From CAYXDO01 sp964463485 (GTDB taxonomy: Bacteria > Myxococcota > Kuafuiibacteriia > Kuafuiibacteriales > Kuafuiibacteriaceae): a DNA stretch of 64,000 nt. The notes under the pieces are model-generated. The model was not told where the DNA came from, did no database searches, and was given only the letters and a program-made list of their open reading frames with translations. The translations under genes were made by a program, and so were the position numbers. Location of the stretch: positions 26,399 to 90,398 of the forward strand of contig CAYXDO010000024.1 in NCBI GenBank assembly GCA_964463485.1. Reading direction: 5' to 3'. Of the stretch, positions 35,793 to 44,297 are shown piece after piece. Within the stretch, counting starts at the first letter, position 1. Each line of letters starts with the position of its first letter.

Positions 35793-36889
35793 CGCGTGTC
35801 GGCAGAAGGGAGGGTCGCGCACAGGCCAAGGTAGACGGTCTGGTGAACGTAGCTGTCGACGTCACTCGTCGATTGATTCGTGTACAAAGCATAGCGGAGG
35901 TCGATCGAGATCGGCGAGGCGACGACGCGGCTGATGCCAGCCTCCAAGCGGTTCTGAGCTAGGTTCTCGTCGATGAGCAGCGCTATGACTTCAGAGTAGG
36001 TGTCGCTGCGATCGAGGCGAATGCTGCCCAAGAAGTTCAGCATGAAGCCATAGGGCAGCGGTGCGGTCAGGTTGCCGGTGATCCGGTATTGGACGAAGTC
36101 TTCGAGCTCGGAGTTGCTGCGGTCGATTCGAACTCCCGGCTCGAGGCTGACGAGGATCTTCGAGCGGTAGGTCGCGCGCACCGAGAGCTCGAGGAGTTGG
36201 TCTCGCCGCAGCGAGGGGTTGCAGGCGGGAGGTCCGATCCCGTCGGAGCCATCGCATCGAGAGTACGTGAGCGTAGGTTCGTCGACTTGGGGTACTTGCA
36301 CTTTCTGCAAGATCCCGGCGTCGAAGTGACGCAGGGCCAGGTCGATCGATCCCTGCAGCATCCAGCGGCGGCCGAGCCCGAGGTTCGCCGCGACGCCCAA
36401 CGTGGGGGCCCCGTAGCTCAGCTCCCGAATCGAATAGAGATCGCTGCGCGAACCTTCCGCTTTGAGGCGAAGCTCGAACGACCCGTTTCTCCAGGTGACG
36501 AACCCCCCGGCTCCAAGGAGCCGAAAATCCCGGCTAGCTTCGCGTGCGTGGCTCGACCGCAGCCGCCCGGTTGCTCCGAGCTCGAACGGTCCGAGCTCAT
36601 GGCTCGACGTGAGCGTAAAGTCCTGGACCACTACGTCCTCGTCCTCGACCTCGAAGAATCGCTTCACGCCGACGACGGCGCTGACGAAGATGCGATCTCG
36701 GGCCGTCAGGTCGAGGCTCAATGCGAGGTCGAGTTCCGCGCGCGTGGCCGCGTCGCCTGGTCCTTCGCCAAAGACGCGGTTGGCGTTGGAGTCCCATTCG
36801 GCGCCGGCGGTGACGCGACCGTCCGCGTGTGGCTCGAGCACGAGCCCACGATCTGCGCTTAACACGAGGAGGAGAGCGAGCGCTGCCAT
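35789..36889 (-). CDS. Probable outer-membrane beta-barrel protein, 366 aa
   Basis: Not assigned to a named family. A hydrophobic N-terminus (MAALALLLVLSADRG) works as a short signal peptide. The rest is built from alternating strands: 'GRVTAGAEWDSNANRVFGEGPGDAATRAELDLALSLDL', 'DRIFVSAVVGVKRFFEV', 'FTLTSSHELGPFELGATGRLRSSH', 'SLEPGVRIDRSNSELEDF' and 'ISIDLRYALYTNQSTSDVDSYVHQTVYLGL'. Opening words like 'GAEWDSNANR' resemble the surface-barrel proteins that stand before FadL or in polysaccharide systems. It is translationally coupled to the FadL-like gene, so they probably sit in the same membrane and share a role. Confidence 0.78.
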   Translation of the reverse strand: MAALALLLVLSADRGLVLEPHADGRVTAGAEWDSNANRVFGEGPGDAATRAELDLALSLDLTARDRIFVSAVVGVKRFFEVEDEDVVVQDFTLTSSHELGPFELGATGRLRSSHAREASRDFRLLGAGGFVTWRNGSFELRLKAEGSRSDLYSIRELSYGAPTLGVAANLGLGRRWMLQGSIDLALRHFDAGILQKVQVPQVDEPTLTYSRCDGSDGIGPPACNPSLRRDQLLELSVRATYRSKILVSLEPGVRIDRSNSELEDFVQYRITGNLTAPLPYGFMLNFLGSIRLDRSDTYSEVIALLIDENLAQNRLEAGISRVVASPISIDLRYALYTNQSTSDVDSYVHQTVYLGLCATLPSADTR

Positions 36890-36999
36890 CGCGCGGGTCG
36901 AATGCTAGCGCAGAGCGTATGTTTTGGCCTGTAGGTCGGAGATCCCAAACGACGGCCCCGGAGTTTCGCGGGGGGGCGACAGCGGGGATGCTTGGGGCT

Positions 37000-38229
37000 C
37001 TAGCGATTCTCGTCGGCTTCGAGCCGCACCGCGCGGTCGCGGATCTTACGCGCTTTGGCGCTGAGCTGCGCTTCGAGCTTGGCCAGATCTTGCTCGAGCC
37101 GCTCGAGCGCCGCGAGGTCAGTCCTCGACCCGTCCAGATCTTCGACCCGCAGCCGCAGGAGCGACGCGGAATCGAGCCGTGCTGCGCCCGCGCTTGGCGC
37201 TTCGACGCCGCTGAACGAAGGCGGTGCCGCGGGCGCCCTGGCTGCTCCGCCCTCTTGCGCCACGCGAACAGGAGCGGGAGGTGGAGGGGCGCCTTGGGTC
37301 GCGTCATCGGTCTCGGTGCCGAAGTTCCCCGCGAGAGGCGTCCCGGCGAGGGGCGCTTGCGGGTCTGGCCCAGCCGTGGCCCGGCCGTCGGCGGGCGGAG
37401 GTTGTGCGACCACCACTTCGCGCGCCGCGCCGGGGCTGCTTTTGTCCGTCGTTTGCGCGCGGTCGTTCGTGCGAGATGCGGCCTCGGCTTTGACTGCGCC
37501 CGTCCGCGCTCGCTGCTCTGGAAAAGGTTCTCCGAACAGCTCGACGTCGCGTTGGAAGTTGCCCGCGGCGCGCGCGACCTCGCGCTCCTGACGAACCTCA
37601 GCGATCAACGCGAACAGAGCGCCGCGTTTCTTCGCGATGCGATCGCGCTGATCTTCGGCTACGTCGGCTTTCTCACGGAGCTCCTCCGGCCCATCGAGCG
37701 GGTCGATCTCCACTTCGGGTGCGGACGTCGTCGCCGAGCTCGCGTTGCTCGAGAGCTTCTTGCGCAGGCCTGCGCGCAGATCGATCAGCCCCTTCATGGC
37801 TTGGGCGATCCGTACGCGTTCGGTCCGATCGCTCGACTTCAGGAGCGGTCGATCCTTCACGAGCTGCGCGTCGATGAGCTTGATGGCCAGAGTGATGCGC
37901 GCGGAGGTCTCCGCTCGGCGATCACGTTCGAGCCTGGCGAGAGACTGGACGCGAGTTTCGGCGGCGACCGAGGCGGCGAGCTGTTGCTCGAGCTCTCGGC
38001 GCGCGGAAGCGTCAGGCTTCGCTCGAAGGGACTTGATCCGGCGCGCGAACGCTTCGACGTCGCGCTCGGCGGCGGCGCGATCGCGCTCGACCGAGGTCAG
38101 GGCGGCTGCGGCGACGTCGACGTGACGGGTAGCCTCATCGATCTCGGGCGTTCCCGCCCAAGCCGAGGTCGCGACTCCGAGGAGCGCTCCCATGAGGACC
38201 AAGCGCGTCACGTCCCCAAAGGGTAGCAA
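37000..38229 (-). CDS. Exported coiled-coil protein with Pro/Ala-rich linker
   Basis: 409 aa (or 405/397 from the GTG or ATG just inside). The signal segment VTRLVLMGALLGVATSAWAG ends in an AxA site. Residues ~30-140 form a Glu/Arg/Ala-rich coiled coil ('ATRHVDVAAAALTSVERDRAAAERDVEAF'), a second helical part at ~185-235 ('EELREKADVAEDQRDRIAKKRGALFALIAEVRQEREV'), a Pro/Ala-rich low-complexity linker at ~260-345, and a last coiled coil ('DLAALERLEQDLAKLEAQLSAKARKIRDRAVRLEADE'). No family recognised. It lies 110 bp before the barrel pair in the same direction; a periplasmic spacer between peptidoglycan and barrel proteins is a guess. Confidence 0.78.
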   Translation of the reverse strand: MLPFGDVTRLVLMGALLGVATSAWAGTPEIDEATRHVDVAAAALTSVERDRAAAERDVEAFARRIKSLRAKPDASARRELEQQLAASVAAETRVQSLARLERDRRAETSARITLAIKLIDAQLVKDRPLLKSSDRTERVRIAQAMKGLIDLRAGLRKKLSSNASSATTSAPEVEIDPLDGPEELREKADVAEDQRDRIAKKRGALFALIAEVRQEREVARAAGNFQRDVELFGEPFPEQRARTGAVKAEAASRTNDRAQTTDKSSPGAAREVVVAQPPPADGRATAGPDPQAPLAGTPLAGNFGTETDDATQGAPPPPAPVRVAQEGGAARAPAAPPSFSGVEAPSAGAARLDSASLLRLRVEDLDGSRTDLAALERLEQDLAKLEAQLSAKARKIRDRAVRLEADENR

Positions 38230-38351
38230 TTCGCGATCCAGCCTTTCTGGCGAGGCGTTCGGCCTCCAGGTCCCGAAGATTGCTCAGATCTCTGAGAGCG
38301 CAGGGGTTGCGCCGCCAAAAAGCAGAGATCAGAGGAAGTACTCATCGTCCT

Positions 38352-39860
38352 CTACTCTGGTCCGGAGAGCTCGTCGGCGATGGTCTCGGGTTTGGAGAGG
38401 TCGCGACCGGCGACGGAGCCGATGCCATATTTTTCGAGCTTGTAATAGAGCGCGCTGGTTTTGATTTTCAGTCGGCGCGCGGTCTCGGTTTTCACGCCGC
38501 CGGAGGCTTCATAGGCGCTCAAGATCATCTGGCGTTCGGCGTTCTCGAGGAACTCGTCGAGGCCCATGTTGGAGACATCCAGGGAGAAGGTGTCTGGGGA
38601 CGCGCGGGCTCCGGACACTTGGGGCGGTAGGTCGGAGGCGTCGACGTAGGGTGGCGTCGCGAAGACGAGGGCCTGTTCGACGATGTTCTCGAGCTCTCGT
38701 ACGTTGCCTGGAAAGTGGTAGGCGCGGAGCTTCGCCTCGGCTTCGGCCGCGAGCCCAACGATGTCTGGGTTGGTTCGTTTTTTCAGCTTGGTGACGAAGT
38801 GTCGCGCGAGGGGGACGATGTCGTCGGTGCGTTCTCGCAGCGGCGGGATGTGCAGCGGAACGATGTGGAGGCGGTAGTAGAGATCTTCGCGGAATCGGCC
38901 GGCGTCGACTTCGGCCTTCAGGTCTCGATTCGTCGCGGACACGACGCGGACGTCGACGGAGACGGGCTTTTCGCCGCCGACTCGTTCGAACGTCCGCTCT
39001 TGCAGCACGCGCAGCAGCTTCACCTGCATGGCGGGCGAGATCTCGCCGATCTCGTCGAGGAAGATGCTGCCCCCGTGGGCGAGCTCGAAGCGGCCGAGCT
39101 TCTTCTTGATGGCGCCGGTGAAAGCGCCTTTTTCGTGTCCGAAGAGCTCGCTCTCGAGGAGCGTCTCGGTGATGGCGCCGCAGTTCACCTTGACGAAGGG
39201 GCCGGAGGCGCGGCGAGAGAGGCGGTGGAGGGCGTCCGCGACGAGCTCCTTGCCGGTGCCTGATTCTCCGGTGATGAGCACGTTGGTGTCGGAGACCGCG
39301 ACCTTTCGAATCTTTCCGAACAAGTCGCGCATGGCCGAGCTCGGACCCACCATCCCTTGGAAGACGCCGTCGGCGTCCGACGTGGGCTTGGCGGGAACGT
39401 CGGCGGGTGCTGCATCGGAGACGACGGCGACCGCGCGGTCTCGATCCCGGCGGTGCATTTCTTCCATTTGAGCCAGCCGCTCGTTTTGTTCTTTCAGAGA
39501 ACGCCACTCGAGCGCGTGTTCGATCTTCATCCGCACTGCGCTGGTAGAGAAAGGCTTGGTGATGAAATCGAACGCGCCCAACCTCATCGCTTCGACGGCG
39601 GTCTCGATGGTTCCGAACGCGGTCATGACGATGACTGCGACATCCGGCGCGCGTTCCTTGACGGCCTTCAACACGCCGATCCCGTCGAGCCCATCCATCT
39701 TGAGATCGGTGATGACGAGGTCGACGTCGTTTTGACCGAAGAGCTCGAGGCCCAGCCGTCCGGAGTTCGCTGCGAGCGCGCGATGTTTCATACGCTCGGT
39801 GACCGCGACGACGCCGTCGCGGAGGGTGTCGTTGTCGTCGATGACGAGCACGTTGGCCAC
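38352..39860 (-). CDS. NtrC-type sigma-54-dependent response regulator
   Basis: 502 aa. An N-terminal receiver (1-120) has the phospho-acceptor Asp52 in 'LVITDLKMDG' and Lys in 'FITKPFS'. A coiled linker with 'RLAQMEEMHRRDRDRAV' follows. The AAA+ domain (~165-405) has Walker A GESGTGKE, the sigma-54 contact loop GAFTGA in 'FGHEKGAFTGAIKKK', Walker B 'SIFLDEIGEIS' and the sensor 'RFREDLYYRLHIVPL'. The C-terminal Fis-type HTH ('RQMILSAYEASGGVKTETARRLKIKTSALYYKLEKYGI') binds DNA. It is 65 bp downstream of the histidine kinase that is its obvious partner. It should activate sigma-54 promoters; since the pair diverges from the pilin operon, pilin control (PilR-like) is plausible but not shown. Confidence 0.95.
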   Translation of the reverse strand: MANVLVIDDNDTLRDGVVAVTERMKHRALAANSGRLGLELFGQNDVDLVITDLKMDGLDGIGVLKAVKERAPDVAVIVMTAFGTIETAVEAMRLGAFDFITKPFSTSAVRMKIEHALEWRSLKEQNERLAQMEEMHRRDRDRAVAVVSDAAPADVPAKPTSDADGVFQGMVGPSSAMRDLFGKIRKVAVSDTNVLITGESGTGKELVADALHRLSRRASGPFVKVNCGAITETLLESELFGHEKGAFTGAIKKKLGRFELAHGGSIFLDEIGEISPAMQVKLLRVLQERTFERVGGEKPVSVDVRVVSATNRDLKAEVDAGRFREDLYYRLHIVPLHIPPLRERTDDIVPLARHFVTKLKKRTNPDIVGLAAEAEAKLRAYHFPGNVRELENIVEQALVFATPPYVDASDLPPQVSGARASPDTFSLDVSNMGLDEFLENAERQMILSAYEASGGVKTETARRLKIKTSALYYKLEKYGIGSVAGRDLSKPETIADELSGPE

Positions 39861-39925
39861 GGAGCGAGTCTACTCGATTGGAGCGTTCAGCCGTCGGGCA
39901 GCGGGCCGACCAAGGAGCGGACGGG

Positions 39926-41581
39926 TCACTTCTTGGGCTCGAAGGTCCCGTCGTCGTCGATGAGTCCAGGCTCTTCCGAGCGCTTTGCGGGCGGAGCTTC
40001 GTCGTCGATGAGCCGGTCGTCGGAGTCGTGGGGCGTGACCGCTGGAGCTCGCTTTACCTGGCGGAACTCCATCCCCGCGATCGGTAGCGCTTCGATCGGC
40101 GAAAGTTCACCCGATCCGATGAGGCCCGACGCGAGCGTGCCCGCCGGCGGCGGGGCGTCGATGAGCGGGAGCGACAGGACGAACGAGGCCCCGCCTCCAG
40201 TTGCGTCGCGAACCGAGACGTCTCCTCCGTGAGCGGTGGCGCACTTCTTCACGAGCGCGAGCCCGAGCCCGGTGCCCTTCTGTTTCGTCGTGAAGAAAGG
40301 CCGGAAGATCTCCTCACGCATGGCCTCGGGCACGCCTGGTCCGGTGTCCGAGACTTCGAAGACGATCCGCTCGCGCGTGGGCTCTCGGCTCGCGCGGATG
40401 GTGACCGTGCCGCCCGTGGGTGTGGCCTGGATGGCGTTTTGCACCAGATTCATGATGGCTCGCCGCACCTCGTTCGGGTCGAACACGGCGGTGAGCTCGA
40501 GCTCGATCTCTCGAGCGAGCGAGATCGTCTTCTCCTTCGCCATGCGCTCGCAGCTCGACAGGAGCTCCTCGATACACTCACCCACGGCTACTCGTTGCTT
40601 CTCGAGCGGACGTTTGCGCGCGAAGGCCAGGAAGTCGTTCACGACGCCGCCGAGGACGTGAATCTCGCCGAGAATCCGGTCGACGTGTTTGCTCCGCGGA
40701 TCGGCGGAGTCGAGGTCTTCCTTGAGCAGTCCTCCGAAGAGCTCGATGCCGCCCAATGGGTTGCGGACCTCGTGGGCAATGCCAGCGAGCATGACTTGCA
40801 TCTCGCGATCTCTCTCGGCGAGGGACTGCGCCATGCCGCGCATGGTCTCGGCGAGGACGCGGGCCTCTTGGGGACCGTCCACGGGGACATACGTTTCGAG
40901 CTCGCCGGCTCCGATGCGTCGCGCGACGTCCGACAGTCTCGCGAGTGGGCCGGTGATTCGGCGGGCCGCCCACGCGGTCAAGGCGACGAGCGCGACGAAG
41001 CCGAGCGCGATGATCGCGACGAGCCGAGCCCGCATCTCGCCGATCACGTCGAAGAACGACGCGGGTCCTTCCACCACGAGGGCTCCGGCGACCTTGGTGT
41101 GGTCGCTTTTCTCTCTCAGGGGCGCGTAACAGCTCTTGTACCAGCGGCCCTCCGGCCCCTCGAACAAGATGGAGGGTTCCGGATGGCCTTCAGCAACCCG
41201 CGCGACCTCGGAAGCGTCGAGGTGGGCACGCACATAGGGGTCGCCGACCCGCAGCTTCCTGGCCGAGTCGAGCACGGTCGTTCCGTCCAACCGAATGACG
41301 AGCGCACGGTGGACGCCGGTCGAGCGCAGGACGTCGTCCAGTTTCTTTCGCGCAGAGAGTGCGGAGCGGGCATCGTCCTCTCCAACCTCCAGGTACAGGA
41401 CGGCGGACCCGACGAGCTGCGCGCCTCCGACCGCGATCGCGCACAGACGATCACCCAGCGAGTCTTCGAGAGCGCGGCGGAGGCCGATCTCTGCGAAATA
41501 ACCCATCCCAGCCAACACCAGGACGGCCGGCAGCACGATGGCGAGGGCGAGTTGCCTCGACAGACCGCTCGGAGAGCCCAA
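39926..41581 (-). CDS. Membrane sensor histidine kinase (partner of the NtrC-type regulator)
   Basis: 551 aa starting at a TTG (41581). Transmembrane helix 1 at ~11-30 and helix 2 at ~187-206 enclose a ~155-residue periplasmic sensor ('VLDSARKLRVGDPYVRAHLDASEVARVAEGHPEP', like a double-CACHE/PDC core). HAMP follows (~207-262), then HisKA with His270 in 'LAGIAHEVRNPLGGI', and HATPase with N-box 'NLVQNAIQA', 'DTGPGVPEAM' and 'GTGLGLALVKKCA'. A C-terminal tail of ~75 residues holds two acidic 'LIDD' words ('DDRLIDDEAPPAKRSEEPGLIDDDGTFEP'). This NtrB-type architecture fits the downstream NtrC-type regulator. The two-helix membrane part differs from classical six-helix PilS. Confidence 0.93.
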   Translation of the reverse strand: MGSPSGLSRQLALAIVLPAVLVLAGMGYFAEIGLRRALEDSLGDRLCAIAVGGAQLVGSAVLYLEVGEDDARSALSARKKLDDVLRSTGVHRALVIRLDGTTVLDSARKLRVGDPYVRAHLDASEVARVAEGHPEPSILFEGPEGRWYKSCYAPLREKSDHTKVAGALVVEGPASFFDVIGEMRARLVAIIALGFVALVALTAWAARRITGPLARLSDVARRIGAGELETYVPVDGPQEARVLAETMRGMAQSLAERDREMQVMLAGIAHEVRNPLGGIELFGGLLKEDLDSADPRSKHVDRILGEIHVLGGVVNDFLAFARKRPLEKQRVAVGECIEELLSSCERMAKEKTISLAREIELELTAVFDPNEVRRAIMNLVQNAIQATPTGGTVTIRASREPTRERIVFEVSDTGPGVPEAMREEIFRPFFTTKQKGTGLGLALVKKCATAHGGDVSVRDATGGGASFVLSLPLIDAPPPAGTLASGLIGSGELSPIEALPIAGMEFRQVKRAPAVTPHDSDDRLIDDEAPPAKRSEEPGLIDDDGTFEPKK

Positions 41582-41656
41582 CGTCTTCGAGAAAGCCAGA
41601 GCCCCAGATGAATATCAAACGGCGCGCGCCACGACGTGTTATAGATTGAAAACCCA

Positions 41657-43651
41657 GTGATCTCCCCAGAGACACGCCGAAAGCTCTTCGCCTCCTTCGT
41701 TCGCGTCATCGAGGGAGGGCCCCTCGCGGGATCGATCGAACCCAAGACGGTGCTCATGTTCGTGAGCACCAACGCACACATGGTGCTCGCAGGCGACCGT
41801 GTGAATCTCGGAATGCTCTGGAACGAGCTCGTGCCCACGTTGGGCGAAGAGAAGCTGTACGGGCTTTTTTTGCGTTTCGCCGCTGCGGCCGAGGAGCTCG
41901 GGATCCACGCTGATCTGCCCAGCGACGTCGCGAGCCTGCCTGAAGAAGATCGCGTTCACCATCTGCTCGCGTTCGCGATGACGACGACGTCGGGGGTGGC
42001 GCCGCCTTTCGGACGCTCCCCGGCTCCATTCGAGGCGCCGAAGGCCTCCATGCCGACGGCCTCCATGCCGGGTGCGTTCCAAGCCGCGCCGAGCGGAATG
42101 GCGCACTTTCAATCCCAGACCGGAGGAATGCCCGGTCCCTCAGGGATGCCGGGGCTCCAGCCGACCGGAGCGCCTAGCTCGGGGGATCGGTCTAACTTCA
42201 TGTCTTCGCTGTTCGAGTCCGACCCATGGACCGGGGAGCGCACGCCTACGGCAGGGGTTGCGAGTCCTGCGCCGATGCTTGCAGGTGGGCAGATGCCCTC
42301 ACTGATGGGCGGGCCGCAGGCTGCGCCGTCTCCGGGTGGGTTTCCGTCGCCCGGGGCCTTTGCGGCGCCTCCAGGGGCCTTTCCGTCGCCCGGCGCCTTT
42401 CCATCGCCCGGCGCCTTTCCGTCGCCTGGTGCGTTTCCGTCTCCGGGATCGTTTCCCACGCCGGCGGCCGTGGCCGAGGCGCAGCAACCTCAAGCGTTCC
42501 CGCGACCTGCGGCGTTCGCAAACTCGCCCGCGGCTTTTCCTTCACCAGCGTCGCTTCGCAACATTCTGACTCCGGCCGGAGGTGGAATGCCGGCGGGCGT
42601 GGGTATGGTCCATTCCTCTGGCCAGGGCACGCCGCAGTCGATGCCGCTCGACCTGCCACCCGAGCTCGCGATGGCCATGCAGGACATGCCGAACCTACCG
42701 AACGTGGGTGACCTTCCGTCCCTCTCCGGGGTGGCTGCGCTCGAGAACCTGGGCTCGGTGATCTCGGCAGACTCGCCCATTTCGATCGAAGTCGCTGCGG
42801 GTGCGGCCTTCGTGGACGCTCAACGCAAGGAGAAGATCGTCTCGGCCGTCGTGCGGTATTTGCGTGCCAGCCCCGCGGGTCGGCAGGTGGACACGACGAA
42901 GCTTCAATTCCACATCGACCGTTTTTACGACTCGCTCTGGGACGGATCGCGCTTCGACTACGGGCCGGTGTTCGACCAGTTGATTGCGGCTGGCGCGGAG
43001 CCCGAGGGCGCCTACGTTGCGTATTCGGCGTTCGCGCTGTTTGCGGCCACGCAAAGCATTCCGGTCCGGGAGCCTGCGGTTTCGATCGATGCGAACGCGC
43101 GCCGCAATGGCGACGACTTGGCCGCCAAGATCGTGATGGGCGAGTCCTCGGCCAGCACGTCTGGGCCGGTCGCTCTTCCGTCAGCGACGCCGACTCCGAC
43201 GCCCACCCTCGCCGAGGTCGTCGTTCAGGATGCGGCTGCCGTTCGCAAGCAGAGCACGATCATTCGCCTCGTCGCGTTTCTCGTGCTCGGCGCCGCCGCG
43301 ATCGGCGCCGGCTTGGTCCTCCGGCCCGTGAAGGGTGCCTCGATCGAACCGTATATTGGCGTATTTCCAATGAAATCGGTTCGGCTGATACAGGGCACTT
43401 TCGTCGGAGAGATCGACCAGGAGAGCTGGCGTAAGTTGAACCTAGCCAAGCGCGAGAAGGCCCTCAAAGACCTCGCCGACGTGCTGCGCAAGGAGAATCG
43501 GCTGAATGGCGCGACGCTCGTGGACGTTCACCAGGTTCGGGTCGCGTTCGAGGTGAAGAAGCATGATATTCTGGTCACGTTCGGTGTGATGTCGGACGGA
43601 CTGGTGAAAGACGAGCTGGAGCAGCTCAAACAGGAGAGGAATCTGAAATGA
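41657..43651 (+). CDS. Pro/Gly/Ala-repeat membrane protein coupled to a pilin
   Basis: 664 aa from a GTG at 41657. Residues ~1-110 form a globular helical domain ('RRKLFASFVRVIEGGPLAGSIEPKTVL', 'NLGMLWNELVPTLGEEKLYGLFLRFAAAAEELGIHADLPSD'). A long low-complexity part (~115-350) is rich in Pro, Gly, Ala, Met and Ser and contains tandem GAFPSP hexapeptides. Residues ~370-480 are a second helical domain ('AQRKEKIVSAVVRYLRASPAGRQVDTTKLQFHIDRFYDSLW'). One membrane helix at ~540-560 ('IIRLVAFLVLGAAAIGAGLVL') leaves the C-terminus, ~100 residues, on the far side. No family recognised. Its stop overlaps the pilin start (ATGA), so a role in pilus or pseudopilus assembly is inferred. Divergent from the kinase gene with a 75-bp gap. 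Confidence 0.85.
   Translation: MISPETRRKLFASFVRVIEGGPLAGSIEPKTVLMFVSTNAHMVLAGDRVNLGMLWNELVPTLGEEKLYGLFLRFAAAAEELGIHADLPSDVASLPEEDRVHHLLAFAMTTTSGVAPPFGRSPAPFEAPKASMPTASMPGAFQAAPSGMAHFQSQTGGMPGPSGMPGLQPTGAPSSGDRSNFMSSLFESDPWTGERTPTAGVASPAPMLAGGQMPSLMGGPQAAPSPGGFPSPGAFAAPPGAFPSPGAFPSPGAFPSPGAFPSPGSFPTPAAVAEAQQPQAFPRPAAFANSPAAFPSPASLRNILTPAGGGMPAGVGMVHSSGQGTPQSMPLDLPPELAMAMQDMPNLPNVGDLPSLSGVAALENLGSVISADSPISIEVAAGAAFVDAQRKEKIVSAVVRYLRASPAGRQVDTTKLQFHIDRFYDSLWDGSRFDYGPVFDQLIAAGAEPEGAYVAYSAFALFAATQSIPVREPAVSIDANARRNGDDLAAKIVMGESSASTSGPVALPSATPTPTPTLAEVVVQDAAAVRKQSTIIRLVAFLVLGAAAIGAGLVLRPVKGASIEPYIGVFPMKSVRLIQGTFVGEIDQESWRKLNLAKREKALKDLADVLRKENRLNGATLVDVHQVRVAFEVKKHDILVTFGVMSDGLVKDELEQLKQERNLK
42335..42460 (+). 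repeat. 18-bp coding repeat (GAFPSP)
   Basis: Near-identical 18-bp units encode PGAFPS repeatedly (four tight copies around 42375-42450 with variants GGFPSP and GSFPTP at the edges). Copy number can change without frameshift. Confidence 0.88.
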
Positions 43652-44244
43652 CGTCGACGAAGCCTGCTCGCACGCTCGCCGAACAAGCGGCCCGCGGATT
43701 CACGCTGATCGAGCTCATGATCGTGGTCGCGATCATCTCCATTTTGGCGTCGATCGCCATTCCGGCCTACGTCTACTACAAGTATCGGTCGATGACGGCG
43801 GAAGCCCGGAACATGATGAGCGGCATTCGAATCAGCCAGGAGGCCTTCCTGGCGGAGAACGACAATTACGCCAACGTCACCACAGCGAACCCAGCGATCA
43901 TCCCGAGCGCTTTGAAAACGGCTTGGGTGAACACGCCCTGTCCCGCAGCTTGTGACAAGGTCAACCCGCAGAACTGCACCGAGTTCGACTGTATTGGGTT
44001 CCAATCCGACACGGCGGTCTATTTTCGGTACGCGACGCCGCATCGAATCTCTGCAGGAACTCAGACGGCTGAGTTTGGGATCGGCGCTCAAGCAGACCTC
44101 GATTCGGACGGCGCGACGGGTTCGTGGGGCTATCGAAGCGCGAATCAGGGTGGGACTTTGGGTTACGTGGCCGACGGCGTTTCTGCGTGTTCGTTCGACA
44201 TCATCGCGTACGAGGTCGTAAACTGCACTCCATTCCAGTTCTAG
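43648..44244 (+). CDS. Type IV pilin-like prepilin
   Basis: 198 aa. A type III (class) leader ends at Gly17, followed by the mature N-terminus 'FTLIELMIVVAIISILASIA' with Phe1 and Glu5 (Glu22 here), required for prepilin-peptidase cleavage, N-methylation and assembly. The leader (MTSTKPARTLAEQAARG) is long for a type IVa pilin. The mature protein is ~181 aa with the usual alpha-helical spine and a beta-rich globular head; there are cysteines in 'TPCPAACDKVNPQNCTEFDC', suggesting two disulfides, and a late pair 'ACSFD...VVNCTPF' that matches the D-loop. It may be a major pilin or a type II/minor pseudopilin. It is translationally coupled to the preceding membrane protein and followed by a terminator-like hairpin. 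Confidence 0.93.
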   Translation: MTSTKPARTLAEQAARGFTLIELMIVVAIISILASIAIPAYVYYKYRSMTAEARNMMSGIRISQEAFLAENDNYANVTTANPAIIPSALKTAWVNTPCPAACDKVNPQNCTEFDCIGFQSDTAVYFRYATPHRISAGTQTAEFGIGAQADLDSDGATGSWGYRSANQGGTLGYVADGVSACSFDIIAYEVVNCTPFQF

Positions 44245-44257
44245 CTAGCTAGAGCCT

Positions 44258-44291
44258 GTTACGAAAGTCCTCAGGACCGAAGGTCCGTAAC
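44258..44291. terminator. Hairpin between convergent genes (putative bidirectional terminator)
   Basis: An outer stem gttacg / cgtaac encloses an inner hairpin ggacc-gaa-ggtcc. It lies between the pilin stop (44244) and the stop of the minus-strand activator (44298). There is no long T-tract, so the call rests on the stem and position. Confidence 0.55.
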
Positions 44292-44297
44292 AAAGAC

